Assembly (NCBI GenBank): GCA_051920445.1
Contig: JBPPLN010000001.1
Location: 1 to 64,000 of the forward strand
Direction of reading: 5' to 3'
Length of the DNA: 64,000 nucleotides
From: CAG-177 sp003514385
GTDB lineage: Bacteria > Bacillota > Clostridia > Oscillospirales > Acutalibacteraceae
Of the stretch, positions 1 to 9,166 are shown piece after piece; the first letter of the stretch is position 1; every line of letters begins with the position of its first letter. The position numbers were made by a program, and so were the translations under genes. Under the pieces are notes generated by a model, which was not told the DNA's origin, searched no databases, and saw only the letters and a program-made list of their open reading frames with translations.

Positions 1-77
1 CGAAGCGCTCCAAGCGAGCAAGGCGACTATGTTTCTGACCGAAAGGGTCGTTGGTTCGAGTCCAACAGGGGGAGCCA
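1..77 (+). repeat. tRNA-like RNA repeat, copy 1 (3' part)
   Basis: These 77 bases are identical to 22474-22550. They end in a good T-arm (5-bp stem GTTGG/CCAAC around TTCGAGT) followed by an acceptor-like stretch and GCCA. The rest of the unit lies left of the window. An intrinsic terminator follows directly, as it does after copies 2 and 3, which suggests a transcribed RNA. It may also be the left attachment site of the 22.4-kb island. I cannot assign an amino acid because no matching 5' acceptor strand is visible. Confidence 0.6.
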
Positions 78-83
78 TCTCAG

Positions 84-119
84 AAGCCTTGAGCCTCAAC
101 GGGTTCAGGGCTTTTCCCT
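84..119 (+). terminator. Intrinsic terminator after RNA repeat copy 1
   Basis: A 12-bp stem (84-95 pairs with 102-113, with G-T wobbles) is followed by a T-rich tail. It directly follows the GCCA end of the repeat, so it would end transcription of that RNA. Confidence 0.6.
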
Positions 120-147
120 TTTCTAAAATAGCTCGAAATTCCCATGT

Positions 148-168
148 GTCTAACGTTTTGTCTAACAC
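148..168. repeat. Paired GTCTAAC motif, possible integrase arm site (left)
   Basis: Two GTCTAAC heptamers are separated by five bases, and the second is followed by AC. A matching pair with a four-base gap lies at 22249-22268 near the other end of the island. The left pair overlaps the integrase stop codon. Arm-type binding sites of tyrosine recombinases are short direct repeats near element ends, so this is a candidate, not a proven site. Confidence 0.35.
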
Positions 169-995
169 GCCTGAGCTAAAGTTTCGCGAATAATTTCAGA
201 GGTCATCTTTTTCCTCGACAAATCAAGGTGTCCATATATATTACAAGTCATCTTTATATCGGCGTGACCCATCCAATCTTGGACGTCCTTGAGCGAACAA
301 CCTTTGGCGAGAAGAAGGCTCGCACAACTATGTCTTAGATCGTGGAATCTTATATGCGGGAGATTATATTTTCTCAATAAGTCTCCGAATTTGTGCGATA
401 TATATGACGGGTCATACATTGCGCCATTCGCCCATTTGAAGATATAATCATTCTCCACATAGGTGTCTCCAAAGAACTCTCTGTTCTTCTGTTCCTCTTC
501 TTTGAGCTGAAGCAGTAGCTCTCTAATTTCGGGAAACAGCGGAAACGACCGATAACTTGATTTGTTTTTGGTTTTGTCTTTTTCGACAACCTTGGTTGAC
601 ATAGAGACCGTGTGACGTATAAGGATAGTATTTGTGTCAAAATCAATACTTTGCCACTGTAGCCCCAAAACCTCACTGCGCCGCAGTCCATACATGACTG
701 TAGTTTTGATGAGCGGATGCAAAGGTTCGTCCTTTATGGTCTCAAGCAGAGTGTTAATTTCACTGGCGTTATACCACTCATACTCCCGTCTCTCAAGTTT
801 TGGGAGCCTCACGAGTTCACAGGGATTAGACCTTATGAGCTTATGCCGCATAGCCTCCTTAAAGGCAAGCTGAAGAACATTCTTGTGCAGACGAAGGGTT
901 TTAGGTGATAAACCGCCATTCCCATCTTTTCTGCCGTGGGTCGCCTTATAGTCAAAATATTGCTGTATATTGGAAAAGTTATAACAATTGACGAT
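162..995 (-). pseudogene. Tyrosine integrase, 5'-truncated
   Basis: The C-terminal catalytic domain of a phage/ICE tyrosine recombinase is intact: the first Arg in GLRRSEVLGL, the HDLRHS box, GHADIKMT and the nucleophile Tyr in IYGHLD are all present. The reading frame extends upstream of the first ATG (849-851) through a core-binding segment reading ...GGLSPKTLRLHKN..., to a stop at 996-998. The arm-binding domain and the start of the core-binding domain, roughly the first 80-100 residues of the family, are missing. The gene points at the adjacent att-like repeat, the usual layout for an element-end integrase. It is probably inactive for integration. Confidence 0.85.
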
Positions 996-1576
996 TTACA
1001 AAAAATCGATAAAATGATATAATAAATATAAAATTATAATTACAACTATTAAAATTTTAGTGGTTTTAGAAGAGATGACAATGATTAAAAGAAAAGTCAA
1101 GAGTTTTTCAAAAAGAGAGCAAAATAGGCATCAAAATCAATTCCTATGATTGTTTCTAGGTGCGGCAAATTGAGCAATGCTTTGAATTGCAAAAAGCCCT
1201 CGCAGTCATTCGTATTTTAAATGAGTATTAGGACAAGGCGGTATCACTGGCACCGTCATTACGCCACAGTGGTACTTATTTTCGAAATATTGATTTTGAT
1301 TGTACTCATGGTTTTCTACTTTTATTTTTTGAACTGTTTGTTTTCATTGACAGTTTGTTCTTGTGTTTATGCAAATAGAAACGTCAAAGCGTTAACTAAA
1401 CCTACTTACTATTTCAGACAAACCACTATAGTTTATGCTTCTTCCGACCAGTCTCGTCTGTAGAAAAATAGATATAAATTTACAGTACTTGTTTTATTAT
1501 ACCGCAGGTAGTTGATTTTGCAAACATAACTAAAGATTTTTAGAAAGGAGATGTAATTTAAACCACCACTTTAACG
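996..1576. other. AT-rich gap between integrase and ABC genes
   Basis: No convincing gene is seen here. A 22-codon ORF at 1081-1149 (Lys/Arg-rich, weak ribosome site) and an 80-codon ORF at 1221-1463 have no recognisable features. Two ribosome-site-like AGAAAGGAG strings occur at about 1541 and 1595, just before the first ABC gene. The missing integrase 5' end would have lain in the left part, so this stretch is probably post-deletion junction DNA plus the promoter of the ABC pair. Confidence 0.4.
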
Positions 1577-3451
1577 ATGGTTTACTTAACAACAGAAAGG
1601 AGTGATTGCATAGTCTGCACAAGACCAAACGTCTCGATTAGTCTTATGCTGCTATGCAACATATATTTTATAATGAAAAAACGATTTAAAAATTTTTGGC
1701 ATGGAATTCGTTTTATGCTACAATACACCAAGAAATTAAATCCCGCAGTATTTGTGCCTACATTTTTTCTTGTTATTCTTGAAATCGCGAAAACCTTTTC
1801 TTCAATCCTTCTCCCTCAATATTTTATTGATGATATTACAAACAGGTCATCAATTAGACAGACTATGTTTCATCTAGCCATATTAATAATTGCAATTTTT
1901 GGCATTCAGATTTTCAGAGCCGCTATTACCCCTTATATTTTAAAGGCGTATAACCAAGGTGATGCAAATACAGCTTTGGATTACGCATTTCATTATGTGA
2001 AAATGGAGTATAAAGACCAGGAAAATGATGAAATTCGCAATACACAAGAAAAACTGCGCCGCAATGTAACTGCAAATGGATTCGTAGCAGATGATTTGTC
2101 TGGATTTTTTATTAATCTGTTTTTAGTCATTGGCTTTTCTTTCATCATGGTAAGGCTGCATGTTCTAATCTATCTCGTCTTCTTTGTGATTGCAATATGC
2201 AATTATGAATTTGAGAAAAAAAGAGAACGATACAAATACGAATATGACCAAAATATCTCCAAGACTCAGAGAAAGCTTACCTATCTTTTTGAGATTCTCA
2301 TTGATTTTCAATATGCAAAAGAAATGCGTATCAATCAAGCATCTAAATGGGCAAGCGATAAAATTGATAAAGAGGTAAAAGAATATAATCAAAAGTTAAG
2401 TGCACATACAAAAAAACTCTGCCAGCTTAACTTTTTTGAAACAGTTTTATTAGCGATAATTAATGCCGTTTCGTATGGATATGTTGTATATCTTGCATAT
2501 AATGGCTCTATTTCAATTGGGCAAATGACAATGTATATTGGGACAATGCTTGCTTTTGCTCAGGCTGTTGGAGGACTGTTAGCAAGTGTAAATCGTCTGA
2601 ACATGTTTTCAGTATATGTAAAAGATTACGAGACATATCTAGAAAACGTAACCTCTTCTAATAAATCGCTTCTTGCACAAACTTCATCCCAAAAAGAAGG
2701 TAGTTATGATATCGAGTTTGTAGATGTAAGTTTTAAGTATCCAAATTCAAATACCTTCGCATTGCAAAATATTAGCTTAAAAATTTGCACTGGAGAAAAG
2801 GTAGCGCTCATTGGCCTTAATGGATCGGGGAAAACCACCTTCGTAAAGCTTTTATGTAAAATTTATCAGCCGACAACTGGAAAAATACTACTAAACGGAA
2901 CAGACATAAATGAAATTTCTTCCTCTGAATATGCAAAAATCATATCTGTCGTTTTTCAGGATTATAAAATTTTTTCCTTCACGTTTAAGGACAACATTAT
3001 ACTTTCTGGTGAAGATGATATAGCAAAGCTAGATGAGGCAACACGAGACAGCGGTCTTGAAGATAAGATATCTTTACTCCCTGACAGATATGAGACTTAT
3101 ATTAATAAAGATTTTAGTGAAGATGGAATTGAGCTTTCAGGTGGCGAGGGTCAGAAACTAGCACTAGCCAGAGTTCTTTATAAAAATTCACCTATTGTTA
3201 TTTTGGATGAACCAACTGCAGCAGTAGATGCAATTGCAGAACAGCGTATGTATGAACAAATCAGTCAACTCACAAAAAATAAAACCACCATCTTTATCTC
3301 GCACCGAATGTCTTCAACAAAATTCTGTGATTCTATTTATGTGTTTGATGGAGGAAAGATTGACTCTGTTGGTGGACATGATAAGCTACTACAAAAACAA
3401 GGAATTTATGAAGATATGTTCATGAAGCAATCCCTGTACTATAAAACGTGA
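1577..3451 (+). CDS. ABC exporter half-transporter (permease-ATPase), first of pair
   Basis: This is a type I ABC half-transporter of about 590-624 residues with six N-terminal membrane helices and a C-terminal nucleotide-binding domain. Visible motifs are Walker A GLNGSGKTT, a Q-loop region with FQDYKIFSF, signature ELSGGEGQK, Walker B VILDEPTAA and the switch His in ISHRMSS. The start is uncertain: ATG 1577 has no close ribosome site, and an in-frame ATG at 1673 (MKKRFKNF) matches the usual family N-terminus better. It lies 44 bp before a paralogue and presumably forms a heterodimer with it. Such pairs often export peptides or antibiotics, but no precursor or maturation gene is adjacent, so the substrate is unknown. 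Base composition is much more AT-rich than the block after 7.2 kb. Confidence 0.85.
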   Translation: MVYLTTERSDCIVCTRPNVSISLMLLCNIYFIMKKRFKNFWHGIRFMLQYTKKLNPAVFVPTFFLVILEIAKTFSSILLPQYFIDDITNRSSIRQTMFHLAILIIAIFGIQIFRAAITPYILKAYNQGDANTALDYAFHYVKMEYKDQENDEIRNTQEKLRRNVTANGFVADDLSGFFINLFLVIGFSFIMVRLHVLIYLVFFVIAICNYEFEKKRERYKYEYDQNISKTQRKLTYLFEILIDFQYAKEMRINQASKWASDKIDKEVKEYNQKLSAHTKKLCQLNFFETVLLAIINAVSYGYVVYLAYNGSISIGQMTMYIGTMLAFAQAVGGLLASVNRLNMFSVYVKDYETYLENVTSSNKSLLAQTSSQKEGSYDIEFVDVSFKYPNSNTFALQNISLKICTGEKVALIGLNGSGKTTFVKLLCKIYQPTTGKILLNGTDINEISSSEYAKIISVVFQDYKIFSFTFKDNIILSGEDDIAKLDEATRDSGLEDKISLLPDRYETYINKDFSEDGIELSGGEGQKLALARVLYKNSPIVILDEPTAAVDAIAEQRMYEQISQLTKNKTTIFISHRMSSTKFCDSIYVFDGGKIDSVGGHDKLLQKQGIYEDMFMKQSLYYKT

Positions 3452-3495
3452 TTGTCGCTGCCTTTTAATTTTCAGGAGAAAGGAATCATAGTTTT

Positions 3496-5304
3496 ATGAG
3501 CAAGAAAAAAACTCCCATCTTATCCAATTTGTTTTTTTTGCTAAAGTTTATATGGAAAATAAATAAGAGGATTTATGCGTTGAATATCTTTAAAGTGGTG
3601 TTGGATATCGCACAAAGTCTAACTACTGTAATTTTTTTGCGATATATCGTACAGTACATTATTATAGACAAGAACTGGACTCTGACAGCTATATTTGTTG
3701 GAGCGCTTGTGGTCTCTCTTGGAATCATGCAAATTCTTTCGTCCGTGATAGAACCTATTCTAAGAAAAGATATGGATTTGCTTGAAAAACAGATTCTCAC
3801 GCAAGTAGGCATGACCGCCATAAAAATGGATTATTTTGAAATGGAGAAACCGTTTGCAAAAGATTTGCTTCAACTGGCACAAGATCCGGGAAAGTTCGTT
3901 GGTGTGCTTGAAAATGTAATTGTTTCCATTTCTACATTTGTTACAATTATTGGTCTTGCTGCAACCATTCTTGCTGTAGACAAGATATTGATTGTTCCTC
4001 TGCTTGTCGCAATCGTATTGATCCTTTTATCCGAAAAAGTAAAGGCTTTAAACTGGACTAAATGGAAGAACCTTGTTATCCCACCACTCAGACGAACAAA
4101 TTATGTTTTGGGGCTACTTAAAAACCCCATATACGGAAAAGAAGTCCGCATTAATGCAATTCAGGAATGGCTCTATGACAGAGCAGAAGAAAATTGTACG
4201 GAGTATCTAAAAACAAAAAAGAAATATGATCTAAGTTGCAGAAAATTCAGCATATTCTCAATTCTAATTAATTTTCTTCTATTTTCTTTTTTGACTTCGT
4301 TTGTTGTATATGTAATTTATAAAGACATTATTCAGATTGACGAAGCCGTGCTTGTTATCACCGCAGCCGTATCGTTATCAAGTATATCCGAACAATTTTC
4401 GAACGCCTTTTCTGATTTAATGAAGAGTGGAACGTTTGTTACCGATTTCAGAACTTGCGTGAATCTTTCTCTAAAAAAAGAAGCTGAAAATCAAAACAAA
4501 CCTTTCTTGTCAGAAAATAAATCACGCATGGAAATTGTATTTGACCATGTTTCGTTTCGATACCCTGGCAAGGAACAATATATCTTGCAAGACTTCAGTT
4601 TAAAGATTCATGCGGGGGAAAAAATTGCTATTGTTGGGTTGAATGGATCCGGAAAAACCACTCTTGTAAAATTACTTTGTCGTTTTTATATTCCAGATGA
4701 GGGACAAATTCTTCTCAACGGCAGAAATATATATGAATATAATGAGGAAGAATATAATTCATTTATTTCGGCCGTGTTTCAAGATTACAAATTATTTTCA
4801 TTCTCTTTGAAAGATAATATTTTACTTGGCAAAACTGAAAATCCTGAAGACATAAATATAGCCTTGAAAAAAAGTGGATTCTCTCAAAGACTAAAAACTT
4901 TAGATAATGGCCTTGATACTTTGTATAGCAAAGAGTTTGATAAAAATGGCGTTGAATTATCGGGAGGCGAAAGCCAAAAGCTAGCTATTGCACGCGCCTG
5001 CTATAAAGATGCCCCTATTATTATTTTAGATGAACCAACCGCCTCGCTGGATGCTGTTGCGGAATATGAAATTTACGCAGGATTCGAAAAATTGGTTGAA
5101 AATAAAACTGCAATTATTATATCTCATAGGCTCTCTTCAACACATTTTTGTGATAGAATTATCGTAATAAATAATGGCACCGTTTTTGAAGACGGAACAC
5201 ATCAGAGCCTTATGGCAAAAGAATCAGGAATTTATAAAAAAATGTTTACCACCCAAGCTGCCCATTATTTTAGCGATCCTACTACGGTAGCTGTTGTAGA
5301 CTAA
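3496..5304 (+). CDS. ABC exporter half-transporter (permease-ATPase), second of pair
   Basis: This 602-residue half-transporter has the same architecture as the gene before it: membrane domain up to about residue 320, then an ATPase with GLNGSGKTT, FQDYKLFSF, ELSGGESQK, IILDEPTAS and ISHRLSS. A ribosome site AGGAGAAAGGAATC precedes the ATG. All catalytic motifs look intact in both partners, so the pair should be a functional heterodimeric exporter, perhaps giving self-protection or peptide export. It is AT-rich like its partner and ends 165 bp before an insertion sequence, so any further cargo genes may have been lost. Confidence 0.85.
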   Translation: MSKKKTPILSNLFFLLKFIWKINKRIYALNIFKVVLDIAQSLTTVIFLRYIVQYIIIDKNWTLTAIFVGALVVSLGIMQILSSVIEPILRKDMDLLEKQILTQVGMTAIKMDYFEMEKPFAKDLLQLAQDPGKFVGVLENVIVSISTFVTIIGLAATILAVDKILIVPLLVAIVLILLSEKVKALNWTKWKNLVIPPLRRTNYVLGLLKNPIYGKEVRINAIQEWLYDRAEENCTEYLKTKKKYDLSCRKFSIFSILINFLLFSFLTSFVVYVIYKDIIQIDEAVLVITAAVSLSSISEQFSNAFSDLMKSGTFVTDFRTCVNLSLKKEAENQNKPFLSENKSRMEIVFDHVSFRYPGKEQYILQDFSLKIHAGEKIAIVGLNGSGKTTLVKLLCRFYIPDEGQILLNGRNIYEYNEEEYNSFISAVFQDYKLFSFSLKDNILLGKTENPEDINIALKKSGFSQRLKTLDNGLDTLYSKEFDKNGVELSGGESQKLAIARACYKDAPIIILDEPTASLDAVAEYEIYAGFEKLVENKTAIIISHRLSSTHFCDRIIVINNGTVFEDGTHQSLMAKESGIYKKMFTTQAAHYFSDPTTVAVVD

Positions 5305-5415
5305 AGTAAGACCATCAACTTAAATGGTGCAATATGTGGATTTGTAATTTCTGAAATCGAGGAGGGAATATTTTTCTCTTCACTACACAGTGAAGGCTCT
5401 GCTAGGCATATAGCA

Positions 5416-5434
5416 GTTTGATTTGAAATCAAAC
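5416..5434. repeat. 19-bp perfect palindrome
   Basis: GTTTGATTT and AAATCAAAC flank a single G. It lies in the 165-bp gap between the ABC gene and the insertion sequence and has no T-run after it. It could be an operator or part of a lost gene's control region; no function is assigned. Confidence 0.35.
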
Positions 5435-5469
5435 ATACACTTGGCTTAATGATTGAAAGACCGTTAAGC

Positions 5470-6928
5470 GGCTTTGTCAATAAAAGTGTGTAAGTTTTTT
5501 AAGAAGTCAGATAAATGATGTTTTTGACCGCCTTTTTCGTTTCGCTACGCTCCACTCCAAAGGCGGTCAAAACGGCGTCAGATTAAGTGCTCGTATTTCT
5601 CAATACGGGCTTTAATTTTGTCGTTGGTCGCAAGCTGATTTCTGACCATAGCCCAATTCTGCACTTTACTGCCATTCCATTTTTTGTAGAGCTCGGTAAT
5701 TCTGAGATAGAGCAATTTAAGAAGTGCGTTTTCGTTTGGAAAGGCACCTTTTTTGGTAACCTTTCTGAAACTGGAATTGATGCTTTCAACAGCATTCGTG
5801 GTGTACATAACTTTTCTTACTGCACTTCCGTAATCGAAAAGCTGCTCTACATGATTGAAATTCCGTTTCCATACATCCACTGCCCCAGGATACTGTGACC
5901 ACTCCTGACAGAACTGTTCAAAGGCTTTTCGGGCAGCTGCAAGACCCGGTGCACCATAGACCTTTTTTAAGCTTTGTGTGAATTTTTTGTAGTCCCTGCT
6001 CGGCACATATTTAATTGAATTTCGGATTAAATGTACAATACAGCGCTGTACAACAACATCCTTGAAAATTGCTTTTGCACCTTCCTCAAGTCCCGAAACG
6101 CCATCCATACTGATAAACAATACATCCTCTACACCCCGTGTTTTCAGCTCGTCAAATATCTGCATCCAGGTGTGATTGCTTTCGCTTTCGTTAAGCCATA
6201 AGCCTAAAATGTCCTTTTTCCCGTCTGTATCATAGCCTAAAATCGTATATACTGCGTAATTCTTGCTCTCATACTCTTTTCTGATCGTGACATACATACA
6301 GTCAACGAACAGAAACGTGTACATCCTTTTCAGAGGTCTGTTTTGCCAATCGCCCAGTTCATCCAACACACAATCCGTAATTTGAGCTATCGTTTCGTGC
6401 GAGATTTCAAAGCCGTAGATATCCTCAATCGTTTCGGCAATATCTCGTTGGCTCATTCCACGTGCATACATAGCCAACACCTTTTCTTCTATTTCCGATA
6501 CATCCTTCTGCCGCTTTGGCACAAGCTTTGGGTCAAAGCTGGAATCTCTGTCACGAGGCACCTTGATATCCACTTCGCCGGAGCTGGTTTTTATCTTTTT
6601 GCTTGTGTAACCTTTGCGGCGGTTATCGGTGAATTTTGCTCCGTGATCGTTGCTTTAATAGCCAAGGTGACTGTTCATCTCGCCCTGAAGCATTGCCTCA
6701 AACATCGGTCCGAAAATGTCCTTCAATGCGTTTTGCATATCGGCTACGCTTTTCGGATTGTATTGCTCGATAATCTGCTTTGCCAGATTTTCGCCCGGTG
6801 TGCTTTCCTTTTTTCTTCCCATTTCGTTCATTCCTTTTTTGTCCTTTCTTCCATTGTAGCACACTCTTACAAAAATGCAAAAAGTGTGCAAGTTTTTTTC
6901 TAACTTACACACTTTATTTTACAAGCTC
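5470..6928. mobile_element. IS256-family insertion sequence (inactivated)
   Basis: Imperfect terminal inverted repeats of about 27 bp bound the element; the shared core is AAAGTGTGTAAGTT at both ends (5483-5496 and its complement near 6902-6915). The single long gene is an IS256-type transposase on the minus strand. The flanking bases show no clear 8-9-bp target duplication, so one side may have rearranged after insertion. The transposase has a premature stop, so the copy cannot move by itself unless the stop is suppressed. Confidence 0.85.
5578..6831 (-). pseudogene. IS256-family transposase with in-frame TAA
   Basis: The coding frame runs from ATG 6829-6831 (or 6820-6822, MGRKKEST) to 5578 and would encode about 417 residues, typical for IS256-type mutator transposases. 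A TAA at 6652-6654 interrupts it after MNSHLGY. The downstream part continues in the same frame (SNDHGAKFTDNRRKG...), so one base change of a Lys codon explains the break. The 331-residue remainder keeps the catalytic core: the Asp in FVDCMYV, the Asp in SMDGVSG and the Glu in NAVESIN. Without the N-terminal DNA-binding part it is probably inactive. Confidence 0.85.
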
Positions 6929-7011
6929 TAGTATTATGTGAATACGTCATTCATGTTGTGTGAATTTCTGTTCTTCTCCTTGCAATCACCCCATCTGTGC
7001 AATATGAAACA

Positions 7012-7061
7012 AAAAGGGTATCAGAACGCAGCGTTTGGATGCTTCGTTCTGATGCCCTTTT
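7012..7061 (-). terminator. Intrinsic terminator (minus strand)
   Basis: A 17-bp stem (one T-G wobble) with a 16-nt loop is followed on the minus strand by CCCTTTTTGTTTC. It overlaps the stop codon of the small minus-strand ORF at 7060-7227, which hints that a real minus-strand gene once ended here. Confidence 0.6.
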
Positions 7062-7227
7062 ACGATATAGTTTCTTTTACAGCGGCGACAACGATTACCG
7101 GAATTCCAGCGTCTCTTTCTGCAACGCTGCACCCCTTTTGATTAGTGATTTTTTCTCCGCACCTCTTGCAAACCAGAAAAAAGCGCGGTATAATATGACT
7201 AGAAGAACCGAAACGGTCATATTTCAT
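7060..7227 (-). CDS. Small hypothetical ORF, possible gene remnant
   Basis: This 55-codon frame contains a CKRCG zinc-knuckle-like pair and ends immediately at an intrinsic terminator, which suggests the 3' end of a genuine gene. Against this, no ribosome site precedes the ATG, and the frame overlaps the promoter of the divergent tetR gene. It may be the tail of a gene lost when the neighbouring insertion sequence arrived. I recognise no family. Confidence 0.25.
   Translation of the reverse strand: MKYDRFGSSSHIIPRFFLVCKRCGEKITNQKGCSVAERDAGIPVIVVAAVKETIS
7166..7194 (+). promoter_or_regulatory. Promoter of tetR-type gene
   Basis: TTGCAA (7166-7171), a 17-bp spacer and TATAAT (7189-7194) form a strong vegetative promoter. 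A short dyad ACCGAAACGGT lies at about 7207-7217, just downstream, and may be an autoregulatory operator. Confidence 0.75.
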
Positions 7228-7240
7228 GGAGGGTGCGACC

Positions 7241-7819
7241 TTGGCTTTTACCGATTATGAAACAGAACAACTTCACAAGGCGCTGCTGAAAGAAACAAGA
7301 CGCTGCGCCGTCACACTGGGGATGAAGAAAACCTCAGTGGATCAACTGACAAAGGCTGTCGGTATCGCAAAAGGCTCGTTTTATAAATTCTACGAATCCA
7401 AGGAGATGGCCTTCTTCGCGGTTCTGGAAAGTATCCACTCCGAGCTTTACGGGGTGGCTGACCATGCACTGAGCGAAGCAAACGGCTTGCCGCCGTCGGA
7501 GCGTGCGGCAAAGGCGGTTCTTGCCGTCTGCCGGCGGCTGTCCGATACCGGTGACATGGCTTTCATTGAAAACGATGCGAAGCTACTTTTGCAGAGACTA
7601 CCGGAGAATGTCAAAAATGTGCATTACCACGACGACGAGACGCACATCCGTCTGCTTTTGGAGAAATATGACCTTGTGCCGAATCGCGGCATCTCCTTGG
7701 CTGCCGCTACGGTACGGGGACTGATCTTGACCGTCTCCCACAAGGAGCAGATTGGGGAACTGTACCCGCAGGTGCTGGAAACGCTGGTGTATGGCGCTTG
7801 CAGGGAGTTATTTAAATAA
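7241..7819 (+). CDS. TetR-family transcriptional regulator
   Basis: The N-terminus holds a TetR helix-turn-helix (TSVDQLTKAVGIAKGSFYKF, then YESKEMAFF); the rest is a variable ligand-binding domain, total about 192 residues. I place the start at TTG 7241 (MAFTDYE...) because GGAGGG lies 7 bp upstream of it and would be inside the coding sequence if ATG 7226 were used. It heads the methyltransferase/hydrolase/metal block. Two TTAG-N6-CTAA palindromes between it and the next gene are candidate operators, so it probably controls that operon, possibly in response to the block's small-molecule product or substrate. Confidence 0.85.
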   Translation: MAFTDYETEQLHKALLKETRRCAVTLGMKKTSVDQLTKAVGIAKGSFYKFYESKEMAFFAVLESIHSELYGVADHALSEANGLPPSERAAKAVLAVCRRLSDTGDMAFIENDAKLLLQRLPENVKNVHYHDDETHIRLLLEKYDLVPNRGISLAAATVRGLILTVSHKEQIGELYPQVLETLVYGACRELFK

Positions 7820-7826
7820 GCGGAAG

Positions 7827-7847
7827 GCCGCAGAGATGCGGCTTTTT
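7827..7847 (+). terminator. Intrinsic terminator after tetR-type gene
   Basis: GCCGCA/TGCGGC stem, GAGA loop, then five T. It separates the regulator from the following operon. Confidence 0.75.
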
Positions 7848-7859
7848 CAAAGCATAATG

Positions 7860-7910
7860 GTTAGCGCCATCTAACCGAACAGCCGCGCGTATCGGTTAGC
7901 TGAATCTAAC
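7860..7910. promoter_or_regulatory. Two TTAG-N6-CTAA operator-like palindromes
   Basis: GTTAGCGCCATCTAAC (7860-7875) and GTTAGCTGAATCTAAC (7895-7910) share the pattern GTTAG-N6-CTAAC, with centres 35 bp apart. They lie between the tetR-type gene's terminator and the ribosome site of the methyltransferase operon. TetR-family dimers bind dyads of this size. Two more sites of the same pattern occur before the NEAT/ECF operon at 24.3-24.4 kb. Confidence 0.65.
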
Positions 7911-7929
7911 TCCGAAAGGAATGACAGAG

Positions 7930-8547
7930 ATGCGAAAACATAAGAATTTCTGGGACAAAAATGCCGGTCGGTACGACCGCTTCATGCGAAAGGATCAGGC
8001 GGCATACGAAGAGATGTATAAGCTGATCCGACTGGTCGTGCGGCACAAGACAGTGCTGGAGCTGGCGACCGGCACGGGATTGATTGCAAAACACATCGTA
8101 AATGCGGCGGCACACATCGAGGCGACGGACGCCTCCGCAGAGATGATCGCCGAGGCAAAGCGAGATACCCGCTCGGCGAAGCTGCACTTTTCGGTGCAGG
8201 ATATGTTTTGTCTGCCCTATGCGGACAATTCTTTCGATGCGGTGATCGTGTCCAATGCCCTTCACATCGTTCCGCAGCCGGAGAAAGCCCTGCAAGAAAT
8301 CAAGCGGGTTCTGAAGGATGACGGCGTGTTGATTGCGCCGACCTTCACCCACGCGGGAAACTCGTTTTCCGGCAAGGTCAAAGCCTTTTTCATGAAGCTG
8401 GCAGGCTTTCCTCTTCACAGCAAGTGGACGAGCGAGGAATACTTGAGTTTTCTGCGGCAGAACGGATGGGCGGTGCGGAAAAGCGTTATTCTGAAAGCGT
8501 CATTTCCGTTAACTTATGCCGAATGTACGAAATCGGAGGTGCGATAA
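7930..8547 (+). CDS. Class I SAM-dependent methyltransferase
   Basis: This is a UbiE/Methyltransf_11-type enzyme of about 205 residues. The SAM-binding motif I reads LELATGTGLIAKHI, the acidic motif II is ATDAS, and LPYADNSFDAVIVSNALH is the usual post-motif. I choose ATG 7930 because AAAGGA sits 9 bp before it, while ATG 7921 touches that site. It is the first gene of a tightly packed operon and ends one base before the next start. The substrate is unknown; the context of several methyltransferases and hydrolases suggests tailoring or degradation of a small molecule. Confidence 0.85.
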   Translation: MRKHKNFWDKNAGRYDRFMRKDQAAYEEMYKLIRLVVRHKTVLELATGTGLIAKHIVNAAAHIEATDASAEMIAEAKRDTRSAKLHFSVQDMFCLPYADNSFDAVIVSNALHIVPQPEKALQEIKRVLKDDGVLIAPTFTHAGNSFSGKVKAFFMKLAGFPLHSKWTSEEYLSFLRQNGWAVRKSVILKASFPLTYAECTKSEVR

Positions 8548-8548
8548 A

Positions 8549-9154
8549 ATGTCATTTTTTGAAAACACCCGAAAGCCTGTAGGGCTTGGCGGAAAAATCA
8601 TGGTCGCCATGATGAACCTGGGGCACAGTCCTGTGGCACGGTGGGGACTTCGCTTTTTGGAGCTTACTCCGGACGCAAAGGTGCTTGACTGCGGCTGCGG
8701 CGGAGGGGCGAACATCAAGAGACTTCTGAAAAAATGCCCGCAGGGCATCGTGAAGGGCATCGACTATTCGTCCGTCAGCGTGGAGAAATCCAAAAAGGTC
8801 AACGAGGCCGCCATCGCGGAGGGACGCTGCACCGTTCTGCAAGGCAGCGTGGCGGATATGATGTTTGCTGACAACTGGTTCGACGCGGTCACGGCCTTTG
8901 AAACCGTCTATTTTTGGCCTGACCTGCCCCGATGCTTCCGGGAGGTTTACCGGGTGCTGAAGCCCGGTGCGACATTTCTCATCTGCAACGAGAGCAACGG
9001 CGACTCGGACAGGGACGAGAAGTGGACGGAGATCATCGGCGGTATGATCATCTACAAGGACGTTGAATTAAAGGCATATCTGGAGCAGGCGGGCTTTTAC
9101 GAGGTGCAGATACACAAAAAGAAAAGCTGGCTCTGCATCACAGCGCGGAAATGA
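8549..9154 (+). CDS. Class I SAM-dependent methyltransferase
   Basis: This protein of about 201 residues shows motif I VLDCGCGGGANIKRLL, motif II GIDYSSVSV and the WFDAVTAFETVYFWPDL segment of small-molecule methyltransferases. The start at ATG 8549 has GGAGGTGCGATAAA upstream and follows the previous stop by one base, implying translational coupling. It belongs to the same operon as its neighbours. The acceptor substrate cannot be read from the sequence. Confidence 0.85.
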   Translation: MSFFENTRKPVGLGGKIMVAMMNLGHSPVARWGLRFLELTPDAKVLDCGCGGGANIKRLLKKCPQGIVKGIDYSSVSVEKSKKVNEAAIAEGRCTVLQGSVADMMFADNWFDAVTAFETVYFWPDLPRCFREVYRVLKPGATFLICNESNGDSDRDEKWTEIIGGMIIYKDVELKAYLEQAGFYEVQIHKKKSWLCITARK

Positions 9155-9166
9155 GGGGGCTAAATC

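Noticed and set aside
1221..1463. An 80-codon hydrophobic ORF
   Set aside because: No ribosome site, odd composition and no neighbour supporting it; likely chance in AT-rich DNA.
5462..6936. Target-site duplication of the IS256 element
   Set aside because: The bases flanking the two inverted repeats do not match, so no duplication can be claimed.
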